This document shows positions 26,575 through 38,018 of a DNA stretch of 64,000 bases, piece by piece (position 1 is the first letter of the stretch; each line of letters starts with the position of its first letter). Made by a program: the position numbers and the translations under genes. The stretch is from Phymatolithon calcareum (lineage: Eukaryota; Rhodophyta; Florideophyceae; Hapalidiales). The stretch covers positions 2,108,001 through 2,172,000 of the forward strand of contig OZ345367.1 in the NCBI GenBank assembly GCA_977006965.1. The letters are read 5' to 3'. The notes below the pieces were generated by a model. It made no database searches. It was not told the DNA's origin and worked only from the letters and a program-made list of their open reading frames with translations.

Positions 26575-29490
26575 ATCTGAGCGTAAACTATTTTCTCGTT
26601 GGCACTACTTTTTTGAAAGCTATCGAGCACAATAGAGTTGCATGTGTAGGATGATATCTGGTGTCTAGCTGTGCCGGGCAATGCATCGCGTCTTCTGCAC
26701 TTGAAATTTCAAGTATTTTGTAAACTAATGCTTTTAATCACAATGGCGAATGGACTGGAAGCGTGTCGAGGAAAGAGGTTTACCCGCATTTATTGGTTCC
26801 TTTTCCCCCACAGACCGTAGTGAAGCAAAGGGCCCTCACACACCAGAAGACGCCTTAAGTATTCTGACAGACGGGCATCACATGCTACAGCTTCAAAGCG
26901 TATATTTGTGGGGACCGTTTAAAACTAACATTTTGTGATCCCCAACACCTTATAGTCTCAATTGATCTCCTTTGACTCGCCTTTCTCTTGCTTTGAGGAG
27001 GCAAGTGAGTTTTCGCATTTATACCAGGTCTCTTGGTCCACAATCAAGTATACCTTTGTTTTCCTCACTGGCTCGTCAATTCTTTCACCTCTTCCGGATG
27101 CCGTCTATGGAAGGCGCAACAGTAAGCGACATGCAGCACAGAGAGGCGAAAAGAATGAACATGGATTGACATTAAATTACAAAGAGCACGAAATAGACCG
27201 GCGTGACATGTAGCGGTCATAACGAGAATAAACACCTTTCTTGCTTTATTGCAGCATATTTGAGCTGTTCCATAGCTACTCCACATCTAAGGGACCCCTA
27301 AGATACTCCCGAGTTGGATCCATTTTGGATACCTGCTTTCTGTTTTCCGCAAGTATTGTGGGCACTCCATTACACAACAACATCCATGTACCTTTGTCAG
27401 AACGTAATTCGATTCTTGCTTTTGAGAGGATTTCGTAGCATGAGATGAGAGTAAGCGGTACAAGGAATCTAGCTCTGCTGTAATAATAAAAAAGGGATCC
27501 ATCGACGGCACCCTTGTTTATGAGGGCACAAAAGTTTCCGGCGAAGGGTGTTGCACTCCTTCTCTGTAATGGACCATCGACCGTGGAAAAAGTACCACAG
27601 ACGTCGTCGGGGAACGATGAGACGAGCTATTTATCTAGAAAAGTGTGATTCCGTGAATAAGATATACTGTGGCGGGGACGTCATCACGTGAAGGAAGATG
27701 TACCATACCATAGGGTTGGCATTTTAGGTCTGTTCCCATTCAAATAAAGCAAACAATGAAAAGGATATAGCATAGAGCGTCCTTCATGGTTTCTTTCACG
27801 CTAGAGACTGGCAGATGTACAAGTCAGCCCCTGGGATACAACTTCACATTGCAGACCTTGGAGTGCCACTTATCGATCCACAGCCACAAAAGAACCAGTG
27901 GTGCGGAATATACTACTGTTCACTCTGTCACGCAATACGCGAGATTTGCCTTTGCGCACAAGCACCGCCATTTGGACAGCTAAGGGCGTAGGACGAGGCT
28001 AGGGAGGATGTCGGACCATTTTGGGCAATTGGCGATGACAGAGGTGAGTTTAGAAGGGACGAAAGCGCCAAAACATCGCGGCCATCCTAAAAGCGGGACT
28101 ATGAGCCTCGACATTGGATCTGCCGTTCTCGATATACTGCCTCTGGGACTTAGAGAGAGGGCCTCCTGCTCAGCTCAGGATGTCTCAGTAGATGAGATCA
28201 CTCGGGCGCTTAGAGCTTTGCTCCAGGCCACCATTGATATTACCTTCGACCAGACGACCGGCTTGTCCTTTGTTCGGTGTCCGGCCTCAACGAGTTTATC
28301 TTGGACTTGAATCTGCTCCCGCGTGTGAGGCAGACGCTATAGCGTTGCAAGGGGGTGTGCCAACCGAATTCTTTCGGTTCTCTGTATGTTACTTTTTATT
28401 CTTGCTGAGTGCCGTGGTGCGCGAGCACAGCAACATACACGACGATGCCTTTTCGTCTGAATGATCCTTGCGCTACAGATTGCGTCGTCGTCACGAAGGT
28501 CGAACAGCCATTGTCTCAGGAGGGGGCAAGCGATTCAAGGCAGGCTTGTTACAGGCGTGTGGATTGTTGTGGTTCTACCTTGACGAGTTTTGTCATCTAT
28601 CGAATTCTTCTTAGTTTATGGCAAGTGCGAATCCAGGTCGCCTCGTGAAGTATTTCCTAACCGCCCTGAAAGCGATCACTATTCAGATCGATGACCACAT
28701 CGAGGGAAAGCACTCTATGTGTTAATCGAGGACCAGTTGGATATACGGATTGATACCGGTTGGGATTATTGCTTTGGGCTTGCCTCAGTTCCCGAACTGC
28801 TTGCAGGTCCTTCCGATATACAGAAGAATCTCATTGCCCACTAATCGGAGCATGTTGGCACATCTCCACGGAAGGGATCGGCTAGTGCATACGATGGCCG
28901 CGCTCCCTGTCTATTGGCACAGCTCTGTATTTCGGTAGCAGTCCCATTTAGGAAAAGGCAATCATGGCCCAGTCTTGCATCCTGGCCATGTAACGCTGAT
29001 TCACGGAAGTAGAAGAGGAGATCTATGATAGTGCCGCCTGGGCTTTCGAGAGAGCGCATGATCTTCGCACTTATGGATGTGATATCAGATGCCCTGCCCG
29101 CTAATTATGCCCTTCGGGCGCACAAACGGATAAATTGGCCCTCAATTACAATAATGCCCCTCCCACGCCGCCGATATCGCGCATCAGGAAGTGCAGCCGC
29201 AACGTTAGACCCACGCATCGCAGTCTGTAGCTTCGTAAAAGCCCATGAGGAAATTTTCGAAACTTTGGCCACTAATCCGGGAAACGTTCTCGCCAGGAGT
29301 CGATTGCCAATGCGGTACTCCTACTTTGCGGGGAGATGGGAACAATGAAGCTCATTGCTATTCCGATCCCATCTTGGACGTAGGTTGCTTTGCATGGATT
29401 GAATTCGCGCAGTCAAGGCAGTGGTCCAGCAACAGCTACATATTCCAGCAAAACGAACGCAAAAAACGCCCTAGACCTGCATAGCCGAGT
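26575..29490. other. Gene-poor stretch with degenerate coding traces
   Basis: 2.9 kb. From 26575 to about 28000 I see only short unrelated frames. From 28008 onward, successive gene-like frames in different phases suggest a decayed gene (separate entry). No RNA gene, array or transposon terminus was recognised. Confidence 0.35.
28008..29348 (+). pseudogene. Possible decayed protein gene, family unknown
   Basis: An ATG-started frame at 28008-28310 has balanced codon use (SLDIGSAVLDILPLGLRERA, then DEITRALRALLQATIDITFD). After it the coding look continues in other phases: LNEFILDLNLLPRVRQTL at about 28286-28339, GGVPTEFFRFSVCYFLFLLS in 28192-28464, and SRERMIFALMDVISDALPAN in 29025-29348. Stops and phase changes between them suggest several frameshifts. 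No family is recognised, and intron-containing alternatives cannot be excluded. Confidence 0.25.
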
Positions 29491-30672
29491 TTACTTCTGA
29501 GCGTCCACCTCTGCCTTTGACAATGCAAGTGACTTTTTCGCCATGGCCATTGCGCCCTCAAACGTCTTGTTTCCTCCAATAAATCCGCTAGCATGTACGA
29601 ACACACAGTCTGGAATGCCAGTTTCCTCTGAAAGACCCTCATCTCGAAGTCCGCGCCATTTCTTCGGAAGTGGTAGTCTGGAGGCGAATGATTGAGGTGC
29701 GACGGGGGCGCATTGTACCCTCCATGTTCCGCCCGTTGTATCTTCGTATACAACATAAAGTACTTTTTGCTCTTCACCCTCGACCATTTTAGTTCGTGCG
29801 CTCTCCTTCTCAATATCGAAAAGATGGCTCTTCCACGGAGCCCATTCACGCATGACCATGATTTCCCCGCGCTCCCATTCCGTAAAACGGGCCTGCATGG
29901 CTTTCTCCACTATTGCACGGGCGGGAAGCCAGCTCTTTGCTGCGTCTAGCACTGCACTGTCAAATTCGGGACCCGCGAGGGCAATTGCGGTGAGGAAATT
30001 GCGGTCCTGATCGCTCTCCTCCGCTGGTGCGTTCCAGGCCGCGTTGAGCCGTTCCACCCGAGAGCTCAGATCTGTGTGTGACTGATAGCGCGCCGGTGAG
30101 TCTGACTCGTACTGTTGTACGCCGTTGTCGATGCCGTCAATGGCCTCCATGAAAGAATCATAAACGTGGAGATAGATTATCTCCTGCTCTTTCGGAGTGA
30201 GTGACAAGCCGCCCTTGGCCAGGATTGCCGACACGACTTCGCGACCGAAGTGTTTATACACAAGTCCGGCACTTGAAAGTTTGGTCGAAGAGCGGGGGCC
30301 AGATGGCGAGAATGTTTCGCTAAATGTTCGCTGGTGGTGGTCGAAACGATTGGAATCGGCATCGTATTCACCTCCGACATCGACTATGATGTCCAAATTC
30401 GATAGTATTGAAGCATCTCGCGTTCGAATTATTTCGGAGCTTGCGTATTCCGCGGTTTGCTGCAGCATGTACACTGCAAGAACCTCATCGCAGTGAAAGG
30501 TGCCATTATGAGTGCCGATTGTCCGCGGGACTGGGGCGGCTGAAGCCTTCGTCATTGTCGACGCGGATCGTGCGATACCGCGACTGCAAATTGAAACGAA
30601 GCTTGCTCGACAGGGAAGAAGGGATGTGGAGAGTAGGCAGCGCGAGAATGCAGTTAATAACGAGCAATGCAT
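29491..30672 (-). CDS. MYG1: MYG1 exonuclease (DHH-like metal-dependent)
   Basis: 393 residues, ATG 30672. The hallmark GTHNGTFHCDEVLAVYMLQQ lies near residue 53, then RTRDASIL, DVGGEYD and FDHHQRTF (the DHH-like metal site), SSAGLVYKHFG, and a long C-terminal half ending HASGFIGGNKTFEGAMAMAK. All are MYG1 (UPF0160) features. MYG1 is a 3'-5' RNA exonuclease of nucleolus and mitochondria in animals. The first 40 residues are Ser/Arg/Cys-rich with few acids, compatible with a mitochondrial targeting peptide; the internal Met at about residue 40 could give a nuclear/cytosolic form. The gene is divergent from the PDI-ERV gene with 407 bp between starts. Confidence 0.95.
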   Translation of the reverse strand: MHCSLLTAFSRCLLSTSLLPCRASFVSICSRGIARSASTMTKASAAPVPRTIGTHNGTFHCDEVLAVYMLQQTAEYASSEIIRTRDASILSNLDIIVDVGGEYDADSNRFDHHQRTFSETFSPSGPRSSTKLSSAGLVYKHFGREVVSAILAKGGLSLTPKEQEIIYLHVYDSFMEAIDGIDNGVQQYESDSPARYQSHTDLSSRVERLNAAWNAPAEESDQDRNFLTAIALAGPEFDSAVLDAAKSWLPARAIVEKAMQARFTEWERGEIMVMREWAPWKSHLFDIEKESARTKMVEGEEQKVLYVVYEDTTGGTWRVQCAPVAPQSFASRLPLPKKWRGLRDEGLSEETGIPDCVFVHASGFIGGNKTFEGAMAMAKKSLALSKAEVDAQK

Positions 30673-31079
30673 AAGAGATGTTTTTCGGGTTTTGAATCCC
30701 GGAGAGGTGCCAGTCCTGTTGATCCGCCGAAATGGAGGGTGGACGATTGATTTTGTCCCAAGTGTCTAGTTGTCATAGGATAAGGATCAAATCGACGGCG
30801 TTGTCAAGTTGACTGACCGAAAGTATGACACGTACCGGACGTATGACGCTTATGCTCTTTCGAGACAGCAAATTTATTTTTGCGAAAATCATGTCTCAAC
30901 TGCGAAATCAATCACCAAGTTGAACGGGTTGCAGTTGCTCAAGGTTCTATCCTCCGGCCAGCATTTTCCGCCTCCGACCGTGCCGCAACGTCGGCATCTA
31001 GGTACGGGCACAAACTGCGTAACTGATAGCCCTGAGCCGCGTAAGGGGGAGTTTGGCGAGTGGAAACTCCATCGGCGCA
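30673..31079. promoter_or_regulatory. Shared upstream region of MYG1 and PDI-ERV genes
   Basis: 407 bp between divergent start codons, with no gene. A plus-strand frame crosses it but has no motif and no support. The promoter role is inferred from position. Confidence 0.4.
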
Positions 31080-32549
31080 ATGCTGAAGCTGTCAGCGTAC
31101 GATGTGTTCCGCAAATTGCCACGGGACTTAACACACGGCACTTCGCATGGGGGCGTACTGTCTGTGTTGGCGATCGTGCTCATTTTTATTGTCTTTTTTC
31201 TAGAGCTCACCACTTATCTCACCGGTGAAGTTGAAACCGCGGTGATGCTGGATACCAACTCGCAGGATTTACTGCAGATAAACTTCAAAATCACCGCGAT
31301 TCGACTTCCGTGCGAATTCGCGTCCGTCGATGTTTGGGACTATCTCGGCAACAACCGACTCGATTTGTCAAAGGATATCCACAAGACGATGGTTTCTGGA
31401 CCGCGTGGCGACAAAATTCTGGGGGCCTATTCGGACGGTACGCAGTATTCGGCTGGCGATAATCCGGTGGAGACGAAAGCGCAGATTGGTTTGTCGGAGA
31501 GTGAGACTCTCACGCGGGACACGTTTCAGAATGCTATAAGCAATAATCATTGGAGTTTTGTTGACTTTCATGCACCTTGGTGTATCCACTGGTACGATAG
31601 CGCAGCCCTTTTCGTGTGAAATTTGCGCTTGCGATGAATTAGCGAAGCAATTTCTGACTTCGCGGTATGCACATTGACGATAACTGCGCAATGGGAAATT
31701 TTGGGTCTATTCTAAAGCATTCGACTGGCTCCGACCTGGGAAGCGTTTGCGAAGACGGTGCACGACAAGGATATTCACGTGAAAGTGTACAAAGTTGATT
31801 GTGTGAAGGACGAATTCCTCTGCCGTCAACAACAAATCCAGGGCTATCCGACTCTCCGCGTTTACAAGGGAAATCAGGCGATGTATCCAAACTATTCAGG
31901 GAAAAGAACAGTGTCTACTCTTCTTGCCTGGATGGAGGAAATGACCAACGAGCACGCACATCAGCAAGTGCGACAGCATAATGAAGAAGGCTGTCTAATA
32001 GTTGGCAATGTGTGGGTAAATCGAGTGCCCGGCAACTTCCATATCGCTGCGAAATCGAATGCTCACGACTTCGACCCGAAGACAACAAACATGTCGCATA
32101 TCGTTCACCATTTCTCCTTTGGAACACCGCTATCTCCGCGAGTGATGCGTCATTTGCCGGAGGAGGTGCGGAAAAATATCCATCCCCTGGATGGAAAGAT
32201 GTTTGTCAATCAGGAGGGTCGCACAACGCATGAACATTACATCAAGGTTGTGAGCACGCACTACAAAGTCGGAAAGTCAAGTTTGTTCAATCGCGGTGAT
32301 GAACTTGGATACCAAATGGCAACGTCGAACCATCGATACCGCGCAGACCCGGCAATTCCGGAGGCGAAGTTCTCGTTTGATTTATCACCGACCGCGGTGG
32401 TTATCATTCAGGGGGGTAAGAGATGGTACGAATTTATTACGTCGCTGTGCGCCATCATTGGAGGTTTGTTTACGGTCATTTCATTGCTGGATGGCGCGGT
32501 GTACACCATTACGAAACAAGTTAAGGGAGTACAAGGGAAGCAGAGCTAG
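31080..32549 (+). CDS. PDI fused to ERV41/46-type domain (plant/algal PDI-C, PDIL5-3/5-4 type)
   Basis: Two exons: 31080-31591 and 31718-32549, 447 residues. The intron 31592-31717 (gtacga ... tctaaag, phase 2, 126 nt) lies inside the active-site tryptophan/cysteine segment. Splicing joins DFHAPWCIH to C-IRLAPTWEAFAK, giving a CIHC thioredoxin active site that neither exon has alone. Order: N-terminal cytosolic AYDVFRKLPRDL, a membrane span (LSVLAIVLIFIVFFLELTTY), an ERGIC_N-like luminal part, the thioredoxin domain (about 150-265), an ERV41/46 C-terminal domain (GCLIVGNVWVNRVPGNFHIA ... FSFDLSPTAVVI), and a second span (FITSLCAIIGGLFTVISLLD). This architecture is typical of plants, algae and some protists. 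It probably acts as an ER/ERGIC cargo receptor with oxidoreductase activity. The annotated start is ATG 31080; the frame upstream is open but has no ATG. Confidence 0.93.
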
Positions 32550-33940
32550 GCAGTACAGTATGTGTTAATAAATAAGGAAATGCAGGTTTATCTAGAGTGT
32601 GATACTGGACCAGGTACGCCCCCGAGGCCCGAGTTTGTCTATTTAGAGATTGGTCGCTGCGAGAGGATGTGGTACTAAAGAGAAGTGGGACACTCTTGTG
32701 TCAGGGTTGCAGTTCTGCCGTCGCAGGACTCCTATTGTACAGAGCTTCAATGTTTTCGCCTTGTCGATATTGTGAGGGACAACTCCAGTATTGGTTAGAC
32801 GCAGAGCTATATGGTTGCATCTCAATTGAATGAGACTTCACATTTACGCGAACGTTGAATTTAATTTTGAACAGTTCAAATCCCGTAGTCAATCATCCTC
32901 TGTTCTGGATTGATGCCCCGATCGAATCATTCATTCACATGCTCTGTCTCCACAGCTATAAGTTATTTCCGCGCCTATTGCATGGGAACGAAAGCCGTTT
33001 GAAAGCTATCGGCGAATAAAAGACTGGCCAATATAGGATTGTTGTTTTGGATCAGGAGAGCAGAGCAGAATCCGACAGTAATTCCGTGGCACACCGGGTG
33101 GACAGCTTTCAGTTTGTGAAAATATGGTGCTTGCTTGCTTGCAAACTTCAAGCACAGTTTTCTCAGACTGTTTTTGGCCTTCACGGCCTCGGCGAAGCGA
33201 ATAAGGAACTGAGCTATCCAAGTGATATCAGCAGATCGAACAACATAAAGAGAACAAATCACAATAGCGTGAACGAACGAAGGGCAAGCGGTTGCATCTA
33301 ATTAGTAGTTGTGCGGCCTGTTTTGACCCTTTTTCCTTCGTTTTTGCAACTGTTTTCGCCTGTGCCCTTCAAACGACTGGCCTACTTCAGCATTCGCTGA
33401 ACATACAGGTCCACCAAATCAACTTTTGACTCTTCAAGACATAACACTAAAGCCCTTTCTATACCTCAGTAAATTTTGTTCTGTCTAATTTGGTTCCACC
33501 ATGGAATTATCACGAGGACCCAAATTGCTCCATGTGTCTATACAGCTACAGTAGTTGGCAATGCCCGTCATAGATTTGCCGCGGTGTTCCATGGACGATG
33601 CAATTCATTATCAGCCTAGAAAAAGAACCGAGTCTATCTGTCATTCGCAAATAGTAGAATTTCATCAGTCAGTCACGTAGAGAAAACCCATGATCTCGGA
33701 ATAACACAGGCATATTTGCGCAGGCATATTTGCGCAGGCGTCATTGAGAGGAAGACATGTACATTCTCCTCAATTCTTGCACTTGAAATCATCTCTTGAG
33801 CTTTGCAGACGATCACAGGTCCTTGCACGGTCTTCGCCTTTGCAACAAAACCCATTTCAGTCCCTCATTATGAATCCTCCTCAAACAACTATACTTCTCT
33901 TCCCCAATCGCCCCGCGACCACCAATTCGAAAAAAGCCCA
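32550..33940. other. Gene-free stretch
   Basis: 1.4 kb, 3' flanks of two convergent genes. Frames such as 32975-33262 (minus) carry no motif. A short perfect tandem (ggcatatttgcgca twice) lies at about 33710-33738. Nothing else is recognised. Confidence 0.4.
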
Positions 33941-34847
33941 TCAAAGCGAACTAGGCGGCGGCTGCAAAACAGCCTTCTGCACATCAATCTCCGGAAATTC
34001 CATATACTCCTTGAGTTGTTCCTGCGCCCACATGAGCAGCTTGAGCAGCGCTGGAAGTTTGGGATCCTTATCCTGGCATTGGCTGGTAAGAATAGCCGCA
34101 TTGAGCTCGCTCGCCGTCTTCTGACGCTGTGCAGGTTCCAGAAGTTCTGCAACGGGACACTTGGAAGTGTCCTCGAACGCAAGTAACGCCATGGTACGCT
34201 CGAGTTCTGCAAGAAAGCGTGGGTTTTCCTCACCGCGTGGCGCCAGTTCCTCCTCTGCAAACTGCAACGCTGCCTTGATGTCGCCGCTACGGATGAGTTC
34301 GATTAGCTTTTGCTGCTGTAGATGGAAGAACAGTTGCGGATTCTCATCGAGAATTAACGGGTTCAGGTCGTTTGCACGCTCGATGGCCGCCTGTACGTCG
34401 CCGTTCTGAATCGCGACGCGCGTGGCCATTCGGTCGGAAATGCTGCGCAGATCTATACCGGGTGATGCGCCGCATTCCTTTTGGAATTTTTCGGCCGCGT
34501 CTTTGTAGCCCTCGATGACAAGATAGTTCATTATCAACTTGTTGAGGTCACTGCGCGCCACGAGTAGCAGACACGAAATAGACGGTTGAGTTAGACGATG
34601 CTCTGCGCCGGGATAGCGCTCATTCTCAGAGAGGTGGAGGGGCGGAGGTCGAGGAGATTCACGGAACAGGGAATGTGCCAACATACTCTTTGAGAACTGG
34701 GACTTTCGCGAGGTCGCGTTCCCATTCTTCCTCACTGAAGGACTTTTTAGAGGTGGAGCGCGAATTGGTAAGTTGTAAAAGCGGCGATGAAATATCCTGC
34801 ATGTGTGAAACGACAGCGTTGCTGTCAGGATGCACATTTTCGGTCAT
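33941..34847 (-). CDS. GID8: GID8/TWA1 subunit of the CTLH (GID) E3 ligase
   Basis: Two exons on minus: 34847-34687 and 34550-33941, 256 residues. The intron 34551-34686 (gtatgt ... gcgcgcag, phase 2, 136 nt) joins EEEWERDLAKVPVLK to D-DLNKLIMNYLVIEGYKDA. This reproduces the invariant GID8 start (EEWE ... DMNKLIM-Y). Then come LisH (about 53-85), CTLH (AIQNGDVQAAIERANDLNPL, then ILDENPQLFFHLQQQK) and the CRA domain (ELIRSGDIKAALQFAEEELA ... MALLAFEDTSKCP). GID8 is a scaffold of the CTLH/GID ubiquitin ligase that degrades gluconeogenic enzymes in yeast. The first ATG after the open frame is 34847. The length is close to the family's 210-240 plus an N-terminal extension. Confidence 0.93.
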
Positions 34848-35418
34848 CGCGAGCGGCAATGACAACGCAAAAACGTACCATGTTGAGGGTTAGTTGCGGC
34901 AACTAAACGCCAATTCTGGAGCAAGACAAGATGAGTTGGAAGGTTCGCTGTGGTGGTGTTATGCCAGTCCAGTCCGTATTGAGGGCGTAGTCCTTGTCTG
35001 GAACGTGAGGTTACGCACAGCGTTGCTGGATTGTGCTTGTACGAAACTGGATTCAGGAAATGGCTTCCAAATGGATAGATGTATGGAGTTTTCACCATTG
35101 CTTTTTGGGACCCATTTTGTGTAGGAAAAATAGAATTAAAATTTAAGGTTTCGTACAAACGGTAATTGCACCGGACAATTCCCTCACTTCGCGTTCAAGT
35201 CGCGGCGGCCTGGGACTGGAAAATAATTTTGGCATCAACTCTTTCTGAAGAAGTGCCGTGGTGGTATTAAAATGCCACCACGGCACTTCTTCAGCACGGC
35301 TCAGAGTACGTTGCGGAACTTTTAGAAAGTAGGTCTCCATTTAAAAGAAAGTCCCAAGCTCTCTCCTTGGGGGAAACTGATGAGTTCTAAACAACTACAT
35401 GTAAATCCCTCTGAGCTA
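34848..35418. other. Gap between PPOX and GID8, holding a hairpin
   Basis: 570 bp: the GID8 promoter side and PPOX 3' side. It contains a long hairpin (35245-35294). No gene is recognised. Confidence 0.4.
35245..35294. repeat. 20-bp perfect hairpin, extendable to 24 bp
   Basis: Arms ctgaagaagtgccgtggtgg (35245-35264) and its exact complement (35275-35294). The ten bases between them (tattaaaatg) can add four more pairs, including one wobble, leaving a two-base loop. It lies in non-coding DNA about 125 bp beyond the PPOX stop. Confidence 0.85.
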
Positions 35419-36876
35419 TCAGCTACCAACCGGCCATTCCTTACCATTTGGATCGTTTAAACTTTTCAGCTTGTCCACATACTCTAAAGCCCGTTCTGCA
35501 GCCGTCATGCCAGATAAAAGCGTATCTGGTACACCAATACCATTTCTGAAACTCCCAGCGAATACCAAGCCCGGTGCCCGCAACTCCAACCGCTTCGCAG
35601 TCCGCACAACATCACCATGTCCCACATCATATTGCGGGATGCCCTTCTTCCAAACATGTATCTTACTGAAACAAGGATTCCCCTTCACCCCTAGAAACTC
35701 TGTCACTTCCTTGCGTGCAATCTCCAAAATCTCGCTCTCTGACTTTTCCACAATTTTCGGGTTTCGCATGCCGCCCACATAAGCCGTCAGAAATACCTTG
35801 TCTTTCTCTGCATGCCCCCTCGACTTATCCGGATATCCCTCGGAGGAGAATTGAATACCCAGGATTCCCTTCCGCTCTTTGGTTGGTACAAGCACTCCAA
35901 ATCCATCAAGCGGATGCGTCACCTGCTCCCGAGAAAATCCGAAGCAGGCCACTCCGACGGGGGCATACTTGACCTTGCGTCCTATTCTCATGATACCCTT
36001 CTCAACAAATTCGATATTTGAGTGCAAATCGGCAAGGGAGTGTGCCGGTAATGCCGATATAACCGCGTCAAACTTTCCTCTCCGATTCACCTGCCAGAAA
36101 CCATCTGCACGTCTGGAGACGGACCTGACGCTTTTCCAATGAACCTTTCCTCCGTGCTCCTCCAGTTTATTCTTCAGAGCGAACGGAAGCGATTGCATAC
36201 CGCCCGCAAACGTTACAGATTGTTTCAGCATCTTTTCAGCTTTTCCCCGTGAAGTCATCAGCATTGGCAGTATTATGGAGCCCTTTTTCCGCTCAAGGTC
36301 CCAGAGCGACTGGAATGTATGCCGCATGGATAACTTTGCCACATTTCCGGAGTAGATCCCGCCAACGGCAGGGTCTACGATGTAGCTCACAAACTCCGGA
36401 GAGATTCGCCGTGCAAAGAACGACGCCACAGTCTCAGACTGTGATTCCTTCTCGTCCTTCAGACGCCTTGCAAACGGCTCAAGGAAGATTCGTAGCTTTG
36501 TCCGAAAGGACAGCAATCTGGACTTTAGTAGCCCGACCGGGCCTACGGGAAATTGCTCCAATACACCGTCCTTCACGATGTACACTGCACGCGCCTTTCC
36601 CGTACGGTGTAGAGTTCTATCGGTCAGCTGTAAATCTTCATGGATCAACGACGATACCTTTGCGTGCTTCAGCTGCATCGAGTTTGCTCCAAGATCGTAC
36701 ACGAAACTTGACGCATCGTTAGGATCCACTCGCACACTTCGCAAGACACCGCCAACGCTCTTGTTTTTCTCAAACACATCCACGATTGCACCAGCTTTCG
36801 CCGCCGTGTACGCCGCACTCAGTCCTGCAGGACCTGCGCCGAGTACGGCTATTCGAGTGCGTGTCTCCTTTGGCAT
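35419..36876 (-). CDS. PPOX: Protoporphyrinogen IX oxidase (HemY-type PPOX)
   Basis: 485 residues, ATG 36876. An N-terminal dinucleotide-binding fold ([20 protein letters not shown], then [14 protein letters not shown]) is followed by YDLGANSMQ, which corresponds to the GPN-S/FAD block. Further on are [57 protein letters not shown], and the C-terminal FAD motif [20 protein letters not shown]. This is the oxygen-dependent flavoenzyme that aromatises protoporphyrinogen IX in haem and chlorophyll synthesis. No cleavable transit peptide is evident: the Rossmann strand starts at residue 8, as in mitochondrial-type enzymes that import without cleavage. It is divergent from the NOM1-like gene, with under 200 bp between them. 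Confidence 0.95.
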   Translation of the reverse strand: MPKETRTRIAVLGAGPAGLSAAYTAAKAGAIVDVFEKNKSVGGVLRSVRVDPNDASSFVYDLGANSMQLKHAKVSSLIHEDLQLTDRTLHRTGKARAVYIVKDGVLEQFPVGPVGLLKSRLLSFRTKLRIFLEPFARRLKDEKESQSETVASFFARRISPEFVSYIVDPAVGGIYSGNVAKLSMRHTFQSLWDLERKKGSIILPMLMTSRGKAEKMLKQSVTFAGGMQSLPFALKNKLEEHGGKVHWKSVRSVSRRADGFWQVNRRGKFDAVISALPAHSLADLHSNIEFVEKGIMRIGRKVKYAPVGVACFGFSREQVTHPLDGFGVLVPTKERKGILGIQFSSEGYPDKSRGHAEKDKVFLTAYVGGMRNPKIVEKSESEILEIARKEVTEFLGVKGNPCFSKIHVWKKGIPQYDVGHGDVVRTAKRLELRAPGLVFAGSFRNGIGVPDTLLSGMTAAERALEYVDKLKSLNDPNGKEWPVGS

Positions 36877-37045
36877 AGCTGCAGTTGCGAATAAGTTGCG
36901 AAGATAGAGCGACTAAACCTCCGCGACTTGCGGGATTATGTGAATGTCGATTTGCGCAGCTGCAAGAGGGTCATTGGTGTGTGCTGCATCCGATTTATCA
37001 CGGCTCTTTGAATGTCATAATCGTTTCCTTACAGTTAGCTTTTAG

Positions 37046-37993
37046 ACGCCGGCCAACCGTTGCACCCTTCGTCAATTCCAAGTTCTCCAGACGAGCACGT
37101 CTTGCTGCGACGAAGGCGCGGCCGACGAGGCGGGGGCGGCATTCGACGTGAGGCACGTGCACCTGATACACGATTACCGGCATCGTTGCGCGCAATACTC
37201 GGTCTACCCAGCCGTGGCGGTACTAGTGGCGGCGGCGTACGCGATGGAAGTCGTAAGCGATCGAAAAAACGTCCGAGAAGTCCAACGCGCGCAGATGCAT
37301 CCGTATCGGAGAAAAGGAAGAGGGAGGAAGAAGATCCCGATAAAAAGGAAATAAGCCGGCTTGAGAAACTGCTAGGCATTGGGAAGAAACGACGGAAGGC
37401 TGAGTTGAAAGGCGAGAAGTTTTCATACGCTTCTGCCTTTGCAGAAGAAGAGAGGGATCTTGCCGATCTCGTCGACCTATGCAGTGGAGCTGGGAAAGGG
37501 GGAGTTGATAGGAGCGATGACGAAGATAATCAAGAGATCGATGAATCGGTTGTGGTTCCCGCGGACCCTGCTGATGATTTCGAGCTGGAAGATGAGGAGG
37601 ATGCGGGCATTTCTATGCATGTGGACCTGGGGGATGACTTTGAAATTGAGGCGGAAACAGAAGAGGAGGAGGAGGAGGATGAAGCAGAAAATGAGAGTGA
37701 GGTTGATAAGAACGCAGTGAAGACCGGGGCCGGGAAAGAGGATGAGGAAGCAAACAGAAAATCTTTGCAGGGTAAAAAGGGCATTGTTCAAAAAGTGTCC
37801 TCAACCTCTCCAATGAAAAGCGTTGGAGATGGGGATGCACCTTCAGTGCCCACGGGAAGTTACGTACCTCCGAGCCGACGCGGCGGATCCGGCGGCGAGA
37901 CGCAGCGTCTCGGTCGGCGTATTCGTGGCTTGCTAAATCGGCTAGCAGAAGCGAATGCAGGCGGCATTGCAAACAGTCTGGAAGGACATCAAG
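37046..37993 (+). CDS. NOM1: NOM1/SGD1-like nucleolar protein, N-terminal part only
   Basis: The exon codes for a basic Arg/Gly/Lys start, an acidic middle (37500-37770, long D/E runs), and then SYVPPSRRGGSGG ... QRLGRRIRGLLNRLAEANAG followed by GIANSLEGHQ. That last block is the conserved lead-in to the MIF4G domain of NOM1/Sgd1 (KYVPP ... L-R-x-x-K-G-L-x-N-R-L-S-E-A-N), a 40S ribosome-biogenesis factor. The frame has no ATG near its start; a 5' intron ending gcttttag at 37045 is likely, so the first exon is unresolved. At the 3' end a gtaaat donor (37994) is followed by a stop. No MIF4G or MA3 coding appears downstream on plus anywhere in the window; an opposite-strand gene starts 12 bp past the stop. 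The gene looks truncated. Confidence 0.6.
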
Positions 37994-38018
37994 GTAAATT
38001 TTTTTAGGGTTGGCGAAA

